A DNA stretch of 64,000 nucleotides from Cordylochernes scorpioides (GCA_030710605.1 CP092863.1:119982700-120046699); one strand, 5' to 3'; positions 55,601 through 64,000 are shown, numbered from the stretch's first letter. Program-made: numbers and translations. Notes: generated by a model not told the origin, from the letters alone.

Positions 55601-57252
55601 CCATTACAATTCCAAGACTTGAACTAAGTGCAGCATTGCTTTTGGCTCAACTGAATCAAGTCATTCTTGAATCATTTCCTTTTCAACCTGACAAAACCTT
55701 TTTATGGACTGATTCACAAATCTGCATAGATTGGATAAGATCAGATGCCAGCAGATGGAAAGCCTTTGTTTCGAACAGAGTGTCGTCAATTCAAAATTTG
55801 ACTCAAATCACTGATTGGTTCCATGTATCCAGTCAAGATAATCCAGCTGATTGCGCATCAAGAGGAATCATGCCTCAAGACTTGGTCAATCATAGAATTT
55901 GGTGGCGGGGTCCTATTTGGCTTCAAGAAAATAATGTTCGATATATTCCTTCTTCACCAACCCAAGTAAATCTCAATATCATTCAAGAAGAAGTCGGTGA
56001 GGGTCAAGTGTTGGATCAAACAACCTTAATTCAAAATTCAGAAACTATGTTAAATCTAGAATTCATTGTAAGGTATTCCACAATGACCAAATTGATCCGA
56101 ATCACAGCTTGGTGTTGGAGATTCTACTACAATTGCCTCTTCTTTGATCCAATTCGTCAGAAAGGACCTTTGACAACAAGAGAATTAACAAAGGCAATTC
56201 AAGTCTTAGTCAAATCAATTCAGCAAGTTGAATTCTGCACGGAAATAAAATTACTGAAGTCAAACAAGCAACTACCTCTGTCCAACAAGCTAACTTCTCT
56301 AAATCCCTTCTTAGACACTCAAGGACTTCTAAGAGTTGGAGGTAGACTCAAGTATTCCTATTTAAATGAAAATCAAAAATTCCCTCTCTTACAACCAAAA
56401 TCCCCACGCCAGGAATCACTTATCAAAAATCTCTTAACTGATAATGCCGACATTCCTGAGACTATTGATGAGAATCAAGAAGATTCTTCAATTTTAGAAA
56501 CCACTTTTGTCATTGAAGACGAAGAGTCTAACAAAGATATCGGAACTCCAAAGATTGAAATCTCCGAAGTTTCGGTTATTGATAAATCGGAAGGCAAATA
56601 TTCGAAAGAACCAGTGGTCAGTGTAGAAGCTCTGGATAAGAAAGAACTGTGCCATGATGACTCAGCTCACCTCAATGTAGTTGAAGCTGATCTTAATCGA
56701 CCTAAAGAGGCTACCAGTGGCATAATCAATGTTTATACAGAAGCTAATGAATCGTCAAGCAAACAGAAAGTTGTACCTGTTGAAATTGTGGATACATCAA
56801 CAAAGGATTATCTACAGAGCGGTGAAAAGGCTAAATTATCCCGCTGGAAACCCATCGATTCTCTATGCTTGGAAGACGTCAAGGAATCTGAAGACGACGA
56901 TGAAAATTACAGTTCATCGGCATATATAGAATGGCCAGAAATCTTGAAGAGAGAAGTCTTAAGACCCGTAGCTTTAGAAAAGGCAGTCAATCTGGAAGAT
57001 TTTGAGAAGGCGGCAGAAAGTCGACAACTCTCCAAAGAACATTTAGAGGAATCGACCGAACAAGGCTCATGCATAAAAGCTGAATCAAAAACTTGGGAAG
57101 ATCCTATTGAATCCGACTTAGCAGCCGCAGAGTCTGATAATCCAGCAGTTCCCGAAAGAGAACTGGCCAACGAATCTGAAAATCTCATCCAAGATTCACC
57201 TCAATCGGATACTCAAAGATGGAAGCTGATTCCATTACCTTTCAAACAATGA
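52675..57252 (+). CDS. BEL/Pao polyprotein: gag, protease, RNase H; no RT or integrase core
   Basis: Uninterrupted 1525-codon ORF with ATG at 52675. Residues ~1-115: coiled-coil-like gag N terminus. ~115-290: BEL gag core (LPIFNGDSANWLSFREIFN). ~318-385: CCHC-like knuckles (CILCHQ, CQNCLRANHEISKC, CKNCKQNHHTLLH). ~425-580: aspartic protease with LVDNGSQISLIS, then LGADTF and GWLVSGR. ~615-905: Ser/Pro/Glu-rich repetitive segment where reverse transcriptase should be. ~925-1110: RNase H (HGFCDASLNAYSAVF, SKTKVAPLKT, WTDSQICIDW, NPADCASRG, WWRGPIWL). ~1220-1260: start of the integrase zinc region (LLRVGGRL). ~1265-1525: acidic low-complexity tail in place of the integrase core. RT and integrase would have to come from another element. 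Confidence 0.9.
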   Translation: MPKSEVKIRHKFNFIIQEIKDLESKNKAIVESKNIHRLKLFQQKVNESEISLNQVINTLLESELDDKQYDDYSKAKEDIFNMLVSIEEALSLIETKENIHSDKQLPESNVNLPKINLPIFNGDSANWLSFREIFNSTINSNQTLTEIQKFQYLNASVKGPAEKLIRGFPISDKNYQQAWDTLCHRFNNRRELAFSQINKIFSIRPLKSISAGSLYEILDVCNEGIRNLSVLGLEKNTLTDLILINFFEKRIGEALRKEWELTLQNEEYPTFENFVNFLEKHARSLQGMRIPLFQEQKTSSKNMMAHGLYVNKGQNCILCHQIHKLNDCQRFINLPLPKKWELVKKHKLCQNCLRANHEISKCLITSRCKNCKQNHHTLLHEYNSEPSIPQPTTSQEMLISTNTICNAMPLETETNILLSTALIKVKAKDGSFVLCRALVDNGSQISLISEQCCHKLGLEKRKNSYTLKGVGDIVVNRTTSQVEIDFTPHHNDQLFSARAFVVGRVTADLPNFQIQSADFPHLENLLLADPEFYVTKPIDLILGADTFVEIILGHKTDLKPRPIALNTKLGWLVSGRIHSTIKSNTSVINHCTTELDSSIRKFWELEDVPISKAQLGIKNAPSPSLQESIQNSPSLKEFTQNFPSLPGSIQTSPSLPDSVQGSPSLTLSLQSSKHNSPTPLQVSVHSLKEAMSPLVEMPSSPGCSKQIPIPIEEDSIESQNRVDNLPSYPMSPEQSYTLSSASVEDFKAQSGPKSPTSPTRGSESCRCSGDYTEPQMSQNSNFSCSSIEESEDNSSKSEENLSRSEDNSSKSEEIPSKSKKSRISKLTPQITSKQNQLLPSESSQPSTPEQPLASQSSEPLSSKKETSIIPKIKPPPYYRRKRQLPAEKTSWDEPIESDIKSNWNKFQTQLSCLKEIKIPRYLNSSSSEIEELQLHGFCDASLNAYSAVFYLKTKFKIQKIKINLITSKTKVAPLKTITIPRLELSAALLLAQLNQVILESFPFQPDKTFLWTDSQICIDWIRSDASRWKAFVSNRVSSIQNLTQITDWFHVSSQDNPADCASRGIMPQDLVNHRIWWRGPIWLQENNVRYIPSSPTQVNLNIIQEEVGEGQVLDQTTLIQNSETMLNLEFIVRYSTMTKLIRITAWCWRFYYNCLFFDPIRQKGPLTTRELTKAIQVLVKSIQQVEFCTEIKLLKSNKQLPLSNKLTSLNPFLDTQGLLRVGGRLKYSYLNENQKFPLLQPKSPRQESLIKNLLTDNADIPETIDENQEDSSILETTFVIEDEESNKDIGTPKIEISEVSVIDKSEGKYSKEPVVSVEALDKKELCHDDSAHLNVVEADLNRPKEATSGIINVYTEANESSSKQKVVPVEIVDTSTKDYLQSGEKAKLSRWKPIDSLCLEDVKESEDDDENYSSSAYIEWPEILKREVLRPVALEKAVNLEDFEKAAESRQLSKEHLEESTEQGSCIKAESKTWEDPIESDLAAAESDNPAVPERELANESENLIQDSPQSDTQRWKLIPLPFKQ

Positions 57253-57374
57253 GAATTGTAATCTTAGCTACATAGTCGGAATCAATTAGTCCAGCATCTA
57301 TACTATTGGAACTCTTTTTTTATTTTTATTTATTTTTTTTATTTTCTGGTCATCTCTTCCCAGCCGGGGGAGTA

Positions 57375-57708
57375 TGTTGGATCCTATAGTTAATAATTTC
57401 CTTAAATTCAATTTTATATATGAAAATTAAGCCAATATATTCTAAATTCAATTGTACAATATAAATCTTTAATATGTAAATTTTAAAGCAATCAACATGT
57501 ATGCAAATTTACAGTTTGGTTAATTAATTAATAGCTTTTTTGTTTTCTCTCTCTCTCTACCACTAGTATCAAAATCTAAGTAAAATTCATGTATTCAAAA
57601 TCATGTGGTAGCTACTTATAACTCTAAAACCCAAAGAAAATAAAACAATTCAAGACAAGTGGCAAAGTGCTTCTTAGTATCTTTTACTGAACATTCATGC
57701 CACGAACA
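57375..57708 (+). repeat. 3' LTR of BEL-type element
   Basis: 334 bp, near identical to the 5' LTR; differences at the AAGATATT/AATATATT site and one G/C near the T run. Confidence 0.9.
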
Positions 57709-58110
57709 CATGCTAAAAGGTACAACTTCCTTAAGTTTTGTCCATGATTGTATATTGGTTATCTCGTATGTCTTCAATAAAAATTAGTGTAATATCTTTC
57801 AGAGTTATTGTCTGAATCCCGATATACATGCTAAAAGGTACAACTTCCTTAAGTTTTGTCCATGAGTGTATATTGGTTATCTCGTATGTCTTCAATAAAG
57901 GTCACTGTAATATCTTTCAGAGTTATTGTCTCAATCCCGATATACATGCTGAAAGGTACAACTTCCTTAAGTTTTGTCTCCATGAGTGTATATTGGTTAT
58001 CTCGTGTGTCTTCAATAAAGGTCACTGTAATATCTTTCAGAGTTATTGTCTCAATCCCGATATACATGCTAAAAGGTACAACTTCCTTAAGTTTTGTCCA
58101 TGAGTGTATA
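57709..58110. repeat. MITE-D-derived tandem array (right part)
   Basis: Continuation of 51598-52261 after the BEL insertion: three to four units, the last ending CCATGAGTGTATA at about 58110. Confidence 0.82.
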
Positions 58111-58269
58111 TGTAAAATAGACAATTTACATACCATTCTATAAATTTCTGACAACCGGGTTGACATAAACGATGCCCCTCTAAATGTCCTGTAGATAACT
58201 GTGGAAGCATTTTGCTGTAGTTGATTGTGAAGATTTCATTGGAACCTTTGTGGATCTCATGGAATAAAG

Positions 58270-58322
58270 TCCGCGCTATACTGACGAGTGCCATTAGCCC
58301 GAAACCGTGGTCTATAGGTGGA
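58270..58322 (+). ncRNA. Hammerhead ribozyme motif (best in window)
   Basis: Type I layout. Stem I CTATA (58276-58280) pairs with TATAG (58313-58317). Core CTGACGA at 58281-58287. Stem II GTGC/GCCC with loop CATTA (one mismatch). GAAA at 58301-58304. Stem III ACC/GGT with a two-nucleotide loop. Cleavage site GTC with C58312 as H17. All invariant core bases are present. Same general type as hammerheads of Penelope-like elements; no Penelope RT is visible nearby. Self-cleavage is predicted, not shown. Confidence 0.72.
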
Positions 58323-58451
58323 TACTTCTCAGTTTACCAAATCTGTATTGTGGCTTTGTCACCGACCCGAAGCCGATAGTTTGCTGCGACGTTCAATAGA
58401 TGGCATCTAGCTTTGACGTCTATTTTGATGAGATATAGAGAGAGAGATTCA

Positions 58452-58914
58452 GGTGATCGCAGGTGGTTGCTCTAAACCGAACGTCACCCCGATCGGTACC
58501 TAGGTCGTCTGCGGACAATTTGATGCCCCTGTATTTCCTCAAACAGGTTGAGTGTGAGACGCGCGACGGCAACAACGCTCCAGTTGCTGTCTAGCACGCC
58601 CCGGGAAGGTCTGATCGCGGACCTCACGAGGGAGCCCGCTATTCGCACCGCGAAATAACGGGGGCACGGCAGTATCGTTGCAATCTATAGGCGGGATTCT
58701 GACTTAGAGGCGTTCAGTCGTAATCCCTCGGATGGTAGCCATTGGCCGTTCGACCAAGCGCACGTACCAAATGTCCGTACCTGCGGTTCCTCTCGTACTG
58801 AGCAGGAATACTACGGCCCGCATCAGTAGGGTAACCTTTCACACGATGGTCTAAACCCAGCTCACGTTACCTGTTGGTGGGTGAACAATCCAACGCTTGG
58901 CGAATTCTGCTTCG

Positions 58915-58948
<34 letters not shown>

Positions 58949-59124
58949 GAGCGACGTCGCTATGAACGCTTGGCCGCCACAAGCCAGTTATCCCTTTGGT
59001 AATTTTTCTGACACCTCTTGCTACAAACCCCGAATATCAAAAGGATCGATAGGCCACGCGGTCCGTCTTCGTACTGAAAATCAAGATCAAGCCAGCTTTT
59101 GCCCTTTCACTCCACGCGAGATTG
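58452..59124 (-). rRNA. 28S rRNA 3' segment (probably a pseudogene)
   Basis: Minus strand reads the last ~670 nt of 28S: GTGTCAGAAAAATTACC, AGGGATAACTGGCTTGTGGC, GCGACGTCGCTCTTTGATCC (sarcin-ricin side region), GAAGCAGAATTCGCCAAGCG, CAGTACGAGAGGAACCGCAG, ATTACGACTGAACGCCTCTA. Some normally invariant positions differ (ACCAAAGGGATAAC for ACCACAGGGATAAC; a short deletion after GAAAGGTT), so it is likely non-functional. Upstream 28S is absent: the segment begins at a non-LTR element. Confidence 0.88.
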
Positions 59125-60255
59125 AGATTGAAACTGATATATTACAATGTACATATAAGATTATATAAGGTTAAATACAGAATAAATATAATTATGAATA
59201 AATAAGATTATATAATGATAAAAATATGAATAAATAGATAAAAATAATTGATAAATATACATATATATAAATATATATACAAGGTCTTCATTGGTGGCGC
59301 CCACCGCGGGAAAGACTCCGCCACCGATGGACTGCGAGAGTTCTCTCCCAAAGAGTGGGCAGGTCGAGGTGATGGCTGGCATTACCCAACTCAAGACCAA
59401 AATGGTACTTGTAGATGGTAGCCTTCGCGACACTTGTGATATTTATTGCCTCGGGATGGAGGCCGACGCCGAAGAGCCAGGCCCGCAGATCCAGGGGCAC
59501 TTCGCAGGAGGCGAACACCTCCCGGAGCAGGGGTCGCACGGCTCTGCAACTCCAATATCTGTGGGTCAGCGACCTGTCGCTGGACCCACAGGCGGCACAG
59601 TTGGCACGCCTCGAGGCAGGATGGTCAGGATGGGGTAGGGCGTGGAGGGCCAGCCGTAGGGCGACATCTGCGTCGTGCCCCGAGAAGCAGTTCCGACGCA
59701 GGTCGGCCCAGGGGATGGAGCAGGCACATCCACGGTGGGGGTCCACCGGGCAGCCAGCTCTGCAGTAGGATGCGCCTGGAGCCGTGCCGAGTCCAGTGCC
59801 CGGCGGGCCCTCTGGCTGGTTAGACGGGTGATGGGGGTCGCCGATCCCCGCAGGACGATGGTCTCCGACTCGTACTCCGCATGATAACTGGAGCTGGCGT
59901 TTTCCCGCAGGAGACGTTGGCAGAAGAACCCCAGATTCTGAGCGTCCAGGAGCGTGGCCCACGTTGAGCGCGCTAGTGCAGGGGCGCCATCGGAGAAGTC
60001 CCCGACAGTCGTCTGTAGCCAGCGCTCGGGAGCCAGCAGGTCTGGCGGCCGCAGGAACCTGTTGTCGCCTCGAAGACGCAGGGACCTCAGGCTGGCGGGA
60101 TGAAGAACCCGGTGGTCAAGTTCGAAGACGCTGGACGCAGCCTCCCACAGGCTCAGCAGTCTCCTCCTCCTAGGCGAGATCCAGACGTCAGGAGCCGGCG
60201 GTGACAGCCACGCCCGGCTAAGGACCAGCCAAGAGTAGCCGTTGGCGGCGCCGCG
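59125..60255 (-). mobile_element. 5'-truncated non-LTR element joined to 28S
   Basis: GC-rich C-terminal coding part (about 60255-59288) plus an AT-rich ~160-nt 3' UTR ending directly at the 28S sequence ATCTCGCGTGGAG on the same sense strand. This is the arrangement expected for insertion into a 28S gene, at a position well downstream of the classical R1/R2 sites. No poly-A at the junction. Confidence 0.75.
59288..59962 (-). pseudogene. Non-LTR ORF2 C-terminal region
   Basis: Frame of 224 codons ending in the Cys/His region: CGSSDRSLTHRYWSCRAVRP, then LREVF, LRAWLFGV and a tail to TGA-type stop at 59288. Related to the C terminus of the element at 28170-31635 (HRYWCC...IREAF). Upstream frames to ~60255 continue the homology with frameshifts. 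No RT domain remains. Confidence 0.75.
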
Positions 60256-60330
60256 AAGAGAGAGAGAAAATGGTTTTACGGGCTACTAACCAAAGTGTAT
60301 GGTTTTTGAGACTAAAATTTTCAAAAAGTT

Positions 60331-60370
60331 GTTCCTGGGTGGCCTCGAACCACCAACCTTTCGGTTAACA
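60331..60370 (-). tRNA. tRNA-Asn (GTT) 3' half
   Basis: 40 nt on the minus strand: GTTAACCGAAAGGTTGGTGG, TTCGAGGCCACCC, AGGAAC: anticodon GTT, variable region, T arm and 3' acceptor strand. The 5' half is missing. A fragment only. Confidence 0.7.
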
Positions 60371-60950
60371 AAATTTTGATGGTATTGGAGATTTTTATCT
60401 TTATATAGATAAATATTCACAGAATTATTCATAGAAAAAAAAGTGTCAAAACAAACATAAAAAAATCAATCGAGTAATCAACACAATATGCTATTAGGAA
60501 CTGTAAAAAGAAGAAGAAGAAAGTGCTAAAATAATAATAAAAGAACGGCTGGGGTGTGATAGAGAACTCTGAAAGCTAATCTAAAGCTTTGTAAGCGCAG
60601 CCGGGGCGCAGAAGAAGAAAAAAAAAGTAAGCAAGTAGAGACTGAGAAAGACGCCTGGATGCACGTCGCCATGGCAACGGCGACATATCAGGGGAACAAG
60701 CTGGACAGCCCATTGGACAGAGACAAAGCCTTCGTTCCACTTTATAATCTCCCTTATCTCTGTGACAGGTCACGTGACCACAAGTCATTCTCTATTGCCT
60801 TTTACTTTACACCTTGTCTTGTCAAATGATTCCATCACTTTTATCTTTCTTACACTTTCTGAGTTTCGACACAATAATTCCTTCATATATTTATATATAT
60901 TAAATATATGCATATAAGCTGTAAAAGCAGAATATCATCTATAATATTGT
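60371..60950. promoter_or_regulatory. Region with RFX X-box-like and E-box palindromes
   Basis: GTCGCCATGGCAAC at 60665-60678 matches an RFX X-box; GTCACGTGAC at 60769-60778 is a full E-box palindrome. The cluster could be a promoter, but no transcript or gene is evident beside it. Confidence 0.4.
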
Positions 60951-61250
60951 CACGGTAGTGATTACGAGTATTACAAACGTTTAAATAAAAATAAATTTAT
61001 TGATTAGAATGTAAACTATATTTTTAATTTTACAAGTAATAATATACAAGCATGGTAAGGGGTAATGACTATGCAAATATTTATGATGATAAACTGACAA
61101 CAGAGTATTCAAAATAATTATTCTGTGGAAATTTATAAAATAATAAATAAAACGGCTTCCAAGGGGATAACTCATCACCGGAACCGTTTTATTTATTATT
61201 CTATATATTGAAGAAGATTCTACTTTTCCAAAGTAACAATAGGAGTGGTG
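60951..61250. other. Unassigned AT-rich sequence
   Basis: Begins TATTGTCACGGTAGTGATTA, comparable with TATTGTCGCGGAGATAAATA at 16030, perhaps LTR-derived. An inverted pair AAACGGCTTCC/GGAACCGTTT lies at 61150-61190. Confidence 0.35.
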
Positions 61251-61850
61251 ACATCTTCTAATTATGCAAATAAATGTTGCATAGTTAACCCATTATGTAA
61301 ATAAATGTTACATAGTTTTTTCACCATTATGCAAATAAATGTTACATAGTTTTCACCCATTATGCAAAAAAATATTACATAGTTTTCACCCATTATGCAA
61401 ATAAATGTTACATAGTTCACCCATTATGCAAATAAATGTTACATATGAAAAAATAGTTCAAATGTGAAATTGTACTTGGATCAGGTAGATAAATCAAGAA
61501 AAAGGCCTCTCCTGATTGTATAACTGAAAGTTGCTGATGGCTGGCGCCATCTATCGGAATGAATATCAACTATTCGTTTATTTTTAATTATTACAGTATT
61601 GGCCAAATACCCATTCTTGATCAATTAATAAAAGCTAACCGATAAAAGGCGCCAGCCATCAGCAACTTTCAGTTGCACGATAAGGAGATGTCTTTTTCTT
61701 AATTTATCCACCTGATCCCAGTACAGTTTCACATTTGTACTATTTTTCACATTGTTTAGCATTCTCACGCAATTCTGGCCTTAAATACTTGTTTAATGAT
61801 TTTTCAGGATGCCTGAATGACCAGTTTTTTGGTCGTTGAGGTACAGCTTG

Positions 61851-61895
61851 CACCACGCTGACTTGGACCAACAGCCCGAAACGCGTACGTGGCTA
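61851..61895 (+). ncRNA. Hammerhead-like motif, core mutated
   Basis: Stem I ACCACG (61852-61857) with CGTGG (61888-61892), GAAA at 61878-61881, ACGCGT A. The core reads CTGACTT instead of CTGANGA, so catalysis is not expected. Confidence 0.6.
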
Positions 61896-62740
61896 GCTTT
61901 TATTGATTAATCAAGAATGGGTATTTGGAAAATACTGGAATAATTAAAAATCGACGAATAGTTGATATTTATTCCGATAGATGGCACCAGTAATCAGCAA
62001 CTTTCAGTTGCACGATAAGGAGATGCCTTTTTCTTAAATTGTTACATAGTTCACCCATTATGCAAATAAATGTTACATATTTCACCCATTATACAAATAA
62101 ATGTTACATAGTTTACCCATTGTGCAAATAAATATTACACAGTTAACCCATTATGCAAATAAATGTTACATAGTTCACCCATTATGCAAATAAATGTTAC
62201 ATAGTTCACCCATTATGCAAATAAATTTTACATAGTTCACCCATTATACAAATAAATGCCACATAGTTCACCCATTATGCAAATAGATGTTACATAGTTC
62301 ACCCATTATGCAAATAAATGTCAAAAAGTTCAACTATTAGGTAAATAAATGTTACATATGAAAAATAATACAAATGTGAAATTGTACTGGGATAAGGTGG
62401 ATAAATTAAGAAAAAGGCGTCTCCTTATCGTGCAACTGAAAGTTGCTGATGGCTGGCGCCATCTATCGGAATAAATATCAGCTATTCTTTGATTTTTAAT
62501 TATTCCAGTATTGGCCAAATACGCATTCTTGATCAATTGAGAAAAGCTAACCGACAGATGGCGACAGCCATCAGAAACTTTCATTTGCACGATAAGGAGA
62601 TGCCTTTTTCTTAATTTATCCACCTTATCCCAGTAAATTTCCCATTTGTACTATTTTTTCACTTTGTTTTGCGTTCTCACACACTTCTGGTCTTCAGGAT
62701 GCCTGAATGACCAGTTTTTTGGTCGTTGAGGTACAGCTTG

Positions 62741-62785
62741 CACCACGCTGACGAGGGCCAACAGCCCGAAACGCGTATGTAGTTA
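62741..62785 (+). ncRNA. Hammerhead-like motif, stem I mutated
   Basis: Intact core CTGACGA (62748-62754), stem II GGGC/GCCC and GAAA (62768-62771), but the 3' stem I strand is TGTAGT instead of CGTGGT, giving a weak stem I. Confidence 0.62.
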
Positions 62786-63135
62786 GCTTTTATCGATTGA
62801 TCAAGAATGGGTATTTGGCCAATACCGGAATAAATAAAAATCAACAAATAGTTGATATTTATTCCGATAGATGGCGCCAGTAATCAGCAACTTTCAGTTG
62901 CACGATAAGGAGATGCCTTTTTCTTAAAATGTTACATAGTTCACCCATTATGCAAATAAATTTTACATAGTTCACCCATTATGCAAATAAATTTTACATA
63001 GTTCACCATTATGCAAATAAATGTTACATAGTTAACCATTATGCAAATAAATGTTACACACTTCACCCATTATGTAAATAAATGTTACATAGTTCACCCA
63101 TTATGCAAATAAATATTGCACAGTTAACCCAATGC

Positions 63136-63780
63136 CATCTACCGGTATGAATCTCAACTAAACGTAATTAAATGTTCTATTTCTTCATAATTTCGGACAA
63201 ATTTGACTTAGCTTCTTTACTTTCCTTTGTATTGTAACTTTACTGTGGGGGTTGTTATTATATAATATTAAATTCTCCGAAATAATTTCATGAAATAATT
63301 GCGTAAACACATAATGTATAAAAATTACGACTAAAATACAATGGAAAAAAGTTTAAACAAAAGTAAATAACAAAGTAAATGTAATAATTAAATTCACAGA
63401 AAATCTAATTATGAGAAACCCACACACAATTATCATCCTTTTATTTCAAAATGTGTTACTAAGAGAAAAAGTCAAATTGTTTAAAATTAATTCACAGAAC
63501 GACTTACGCTGTGGTGTATTAAAGTCGTTTGGAAAATTTCTAAGAAAAATAAGTGTTAGAAGGCAGCGCCCTTCTTTTTAAGAAACATTCAACAGACTTG
63601 AGAGTCTGCTTGGAGAAAACAATTAAAAAACATGGCGGCATTGTTTTCATGAAAACTTTTGATTGATTACTTATAAATTAAGCTCAAATTTAATTAGGCG
63701 AGGGATTTAAAACAAAGGGGAACAACTTGTTTAACATTTTATATAAAGAAAGGGTGGTACTTATCTTCAAAATACATGAA
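63136..63780. other. Unassigned AT-rich sequence
   Basis: No ORF or known repeat. 63570-63640 has a moderately CG-bearing stretch. Nothing supported. Confidence 0.4.
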
Positions 63781-63784
63781 GTCA

Positions 63785-64000
63785 TGATAATCATGGTGGG
63801 ACGGTGGTCTTATTAAAGCTTTGTGTGTGTGTGATAATCATGGTGGGCTAGTGGTCTTATTAAAACTTTGTGTGTGTGTGATAATCATGGTGGGCTAGTG
63901 GTCTTATTAAAGCTTTGTGTGTGAGTGATAATCATGGTGGGACGGTGGTCTTATTAAAACTTTGTGTGTGAGTGATAATCATGGTGGGACGGTGGTCTTA
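63785..64000. repeat. Tandem repeat, ~47-bp unit, running off the window
   Basis: Units start at 63785, 63833, 63880, 63927 and 63974 with GATAATCATGGTGGG, then a GGTCTTATTAAA segment and a GTGTGT tract. GATAATCATGG is shared with the SINE 3' palindrome, so the unit may derive from a SINE end. Variants GGACGG and GGCTAG differ between units. Confidence 0.85.

Larger units (their letters stand above)
52262..57708 (+). mobile_element. BEL/Pao-type LTR element with intact, remodelled ORF
   Basis: 334-bp LTRs (52262-52595, 57375-57708) with TG...CA ends differ at about two positions. 5-bp target duplication CATGC at 52257-52261 and 57709-57713. A primer-site candidate follows the 5' LTR (TGGTCCCTCATCGAGCCGG, 52599 on). 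A purine tract GGGGGAGTA precedes the 3' LTR. It carries one ORF (52675-57252). High LTR identity indicates recent insertion. Confidence 0.92.
61255..63135. repeat. Higher-order array: 31-bp satellite blocks and ~590-bp units
   Basis: 31-bp blocks (unit TTCACCCATTATGCAAATAA plus ATGTTACATAG) at about 61265-61445, 62035-62350 and 62925-63130. Between them two ~590-bp units (61450-62035, 62350-62925) each contain two GCAACTTTCAGTTGCACGAT foldbacks and one hammerhead-like motif. The alternation implies tandem duplication of the whole 31-mer/unit pair. Confidence 0.85.

Noticed and set aside
58452..59124. Active rDNA unit
   Set aside because: Only the 28S 3' segment is present, upstream rRNA is missing, and several normally invariant positions are changed.
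59291..60173. Plus-strand frames opposite the second non-LTR fragment
   Set aside because: Antisense shadows in GC-rich sequence; the minus strand has the recognised Cys/His tail.
61255..63135. 31-bp repeats considered as a CRISPR or telomeric array
   Set aside because: No spacers and not a telomere motif; the blocks form a satellite in a higher-order array.
63785..64000. Possible CRISPR-like array of regular repeats
   Set aside because: Units are contiguous without unique spacers, and the DNA is animal; it is a plain tandem repeat.

Overview
Organism and composition. The window is AT-rich animal DNA, almost entirely transposable elements and repeats; I found no host protein-coding gene I could support. 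Metazoan markers are a U6 snRNA copy, eukaryotic tRNA-Arg/Gly/Asn sequences, a 28S rRNA 3' segment, mariner, Helitron, Ty3/Gypsy, BEL/Pao and APE-type non-LTR elements, and a tRNA-derived SINE. Non-LTR elements of R1-like build (one inside an AC/GT microsatellite, one joined to 28S) suggest a protostome, perhaps an arthropod; this is a weak inference. Two runs of 100 N (5501-5600, 36401-36500) are assembly gaps.

Layout. (1) 1-~9530 and ~36501-44745 are the two arms of a large collinear inverted duplication; paired coordinates add up to about 44.7-45.2 kb. The arms carry the same SINEs, MITEs, tRNA-Arg genes and a hammerhead-like motif, but differ by MITE insertions with clean TA empty sites and by tandem-repeat expansions. 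(2) 9.7-17.6 kb: two decayed mariner-type elements (one holding a foldback element), MITE arrays and a non-LTR tail. (3) 17668-20973: a Ty3/Gypsy copy with a 1035-codon pol frame, one full LTR, a 52-bp LTR stub and 5-bp target duplications. (4) 21-27.7 kb: SINEs, a tRNA-Arg cassette, a duplicated non-LTR tail, a foldback, U6. (5) 27841-34612: a Helitron composite containing a GC-rich non-LTR element lying between GT/AC repeats, plus a second complete Helitron in opposite orientation. (6) 34.7-36.4 kb: CCAAT-rich region with a basic ORF. (7) 45-52 kb: foldbacks, MITEs, a degenerate tRNA-Gly, Helitron and non-LTR ends. (8) 52262-57708: a young BEL/Pao-type element whose single 1525-codon ORF keeps gag, protease and RNase H but lacks reverse transcriptase and the integrase core. 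(9) 58.2-60.3 kb: a well-formed hammerhead ribozyme motif, a 28S 3' segment joined to a 5'-truncated non-LTR element, and a tRNA-Asn 3' half. (10) 61.2-64 kb: 31-bp satellite blocks alternating with ~590-bp hammerhead/foldback units, then a 47-bp tandem repeat to the window end.

Recurring themes: MITEs that have grown minisatellites inside themselves (51, ~74 and ~115-120 bp units); many foldbacks with CTGANGA...GAAA cores like the hammerheads known from Penelope-like elements; tRNA-Arg genes always ~40 bp from one MITE family; and strong nesting.
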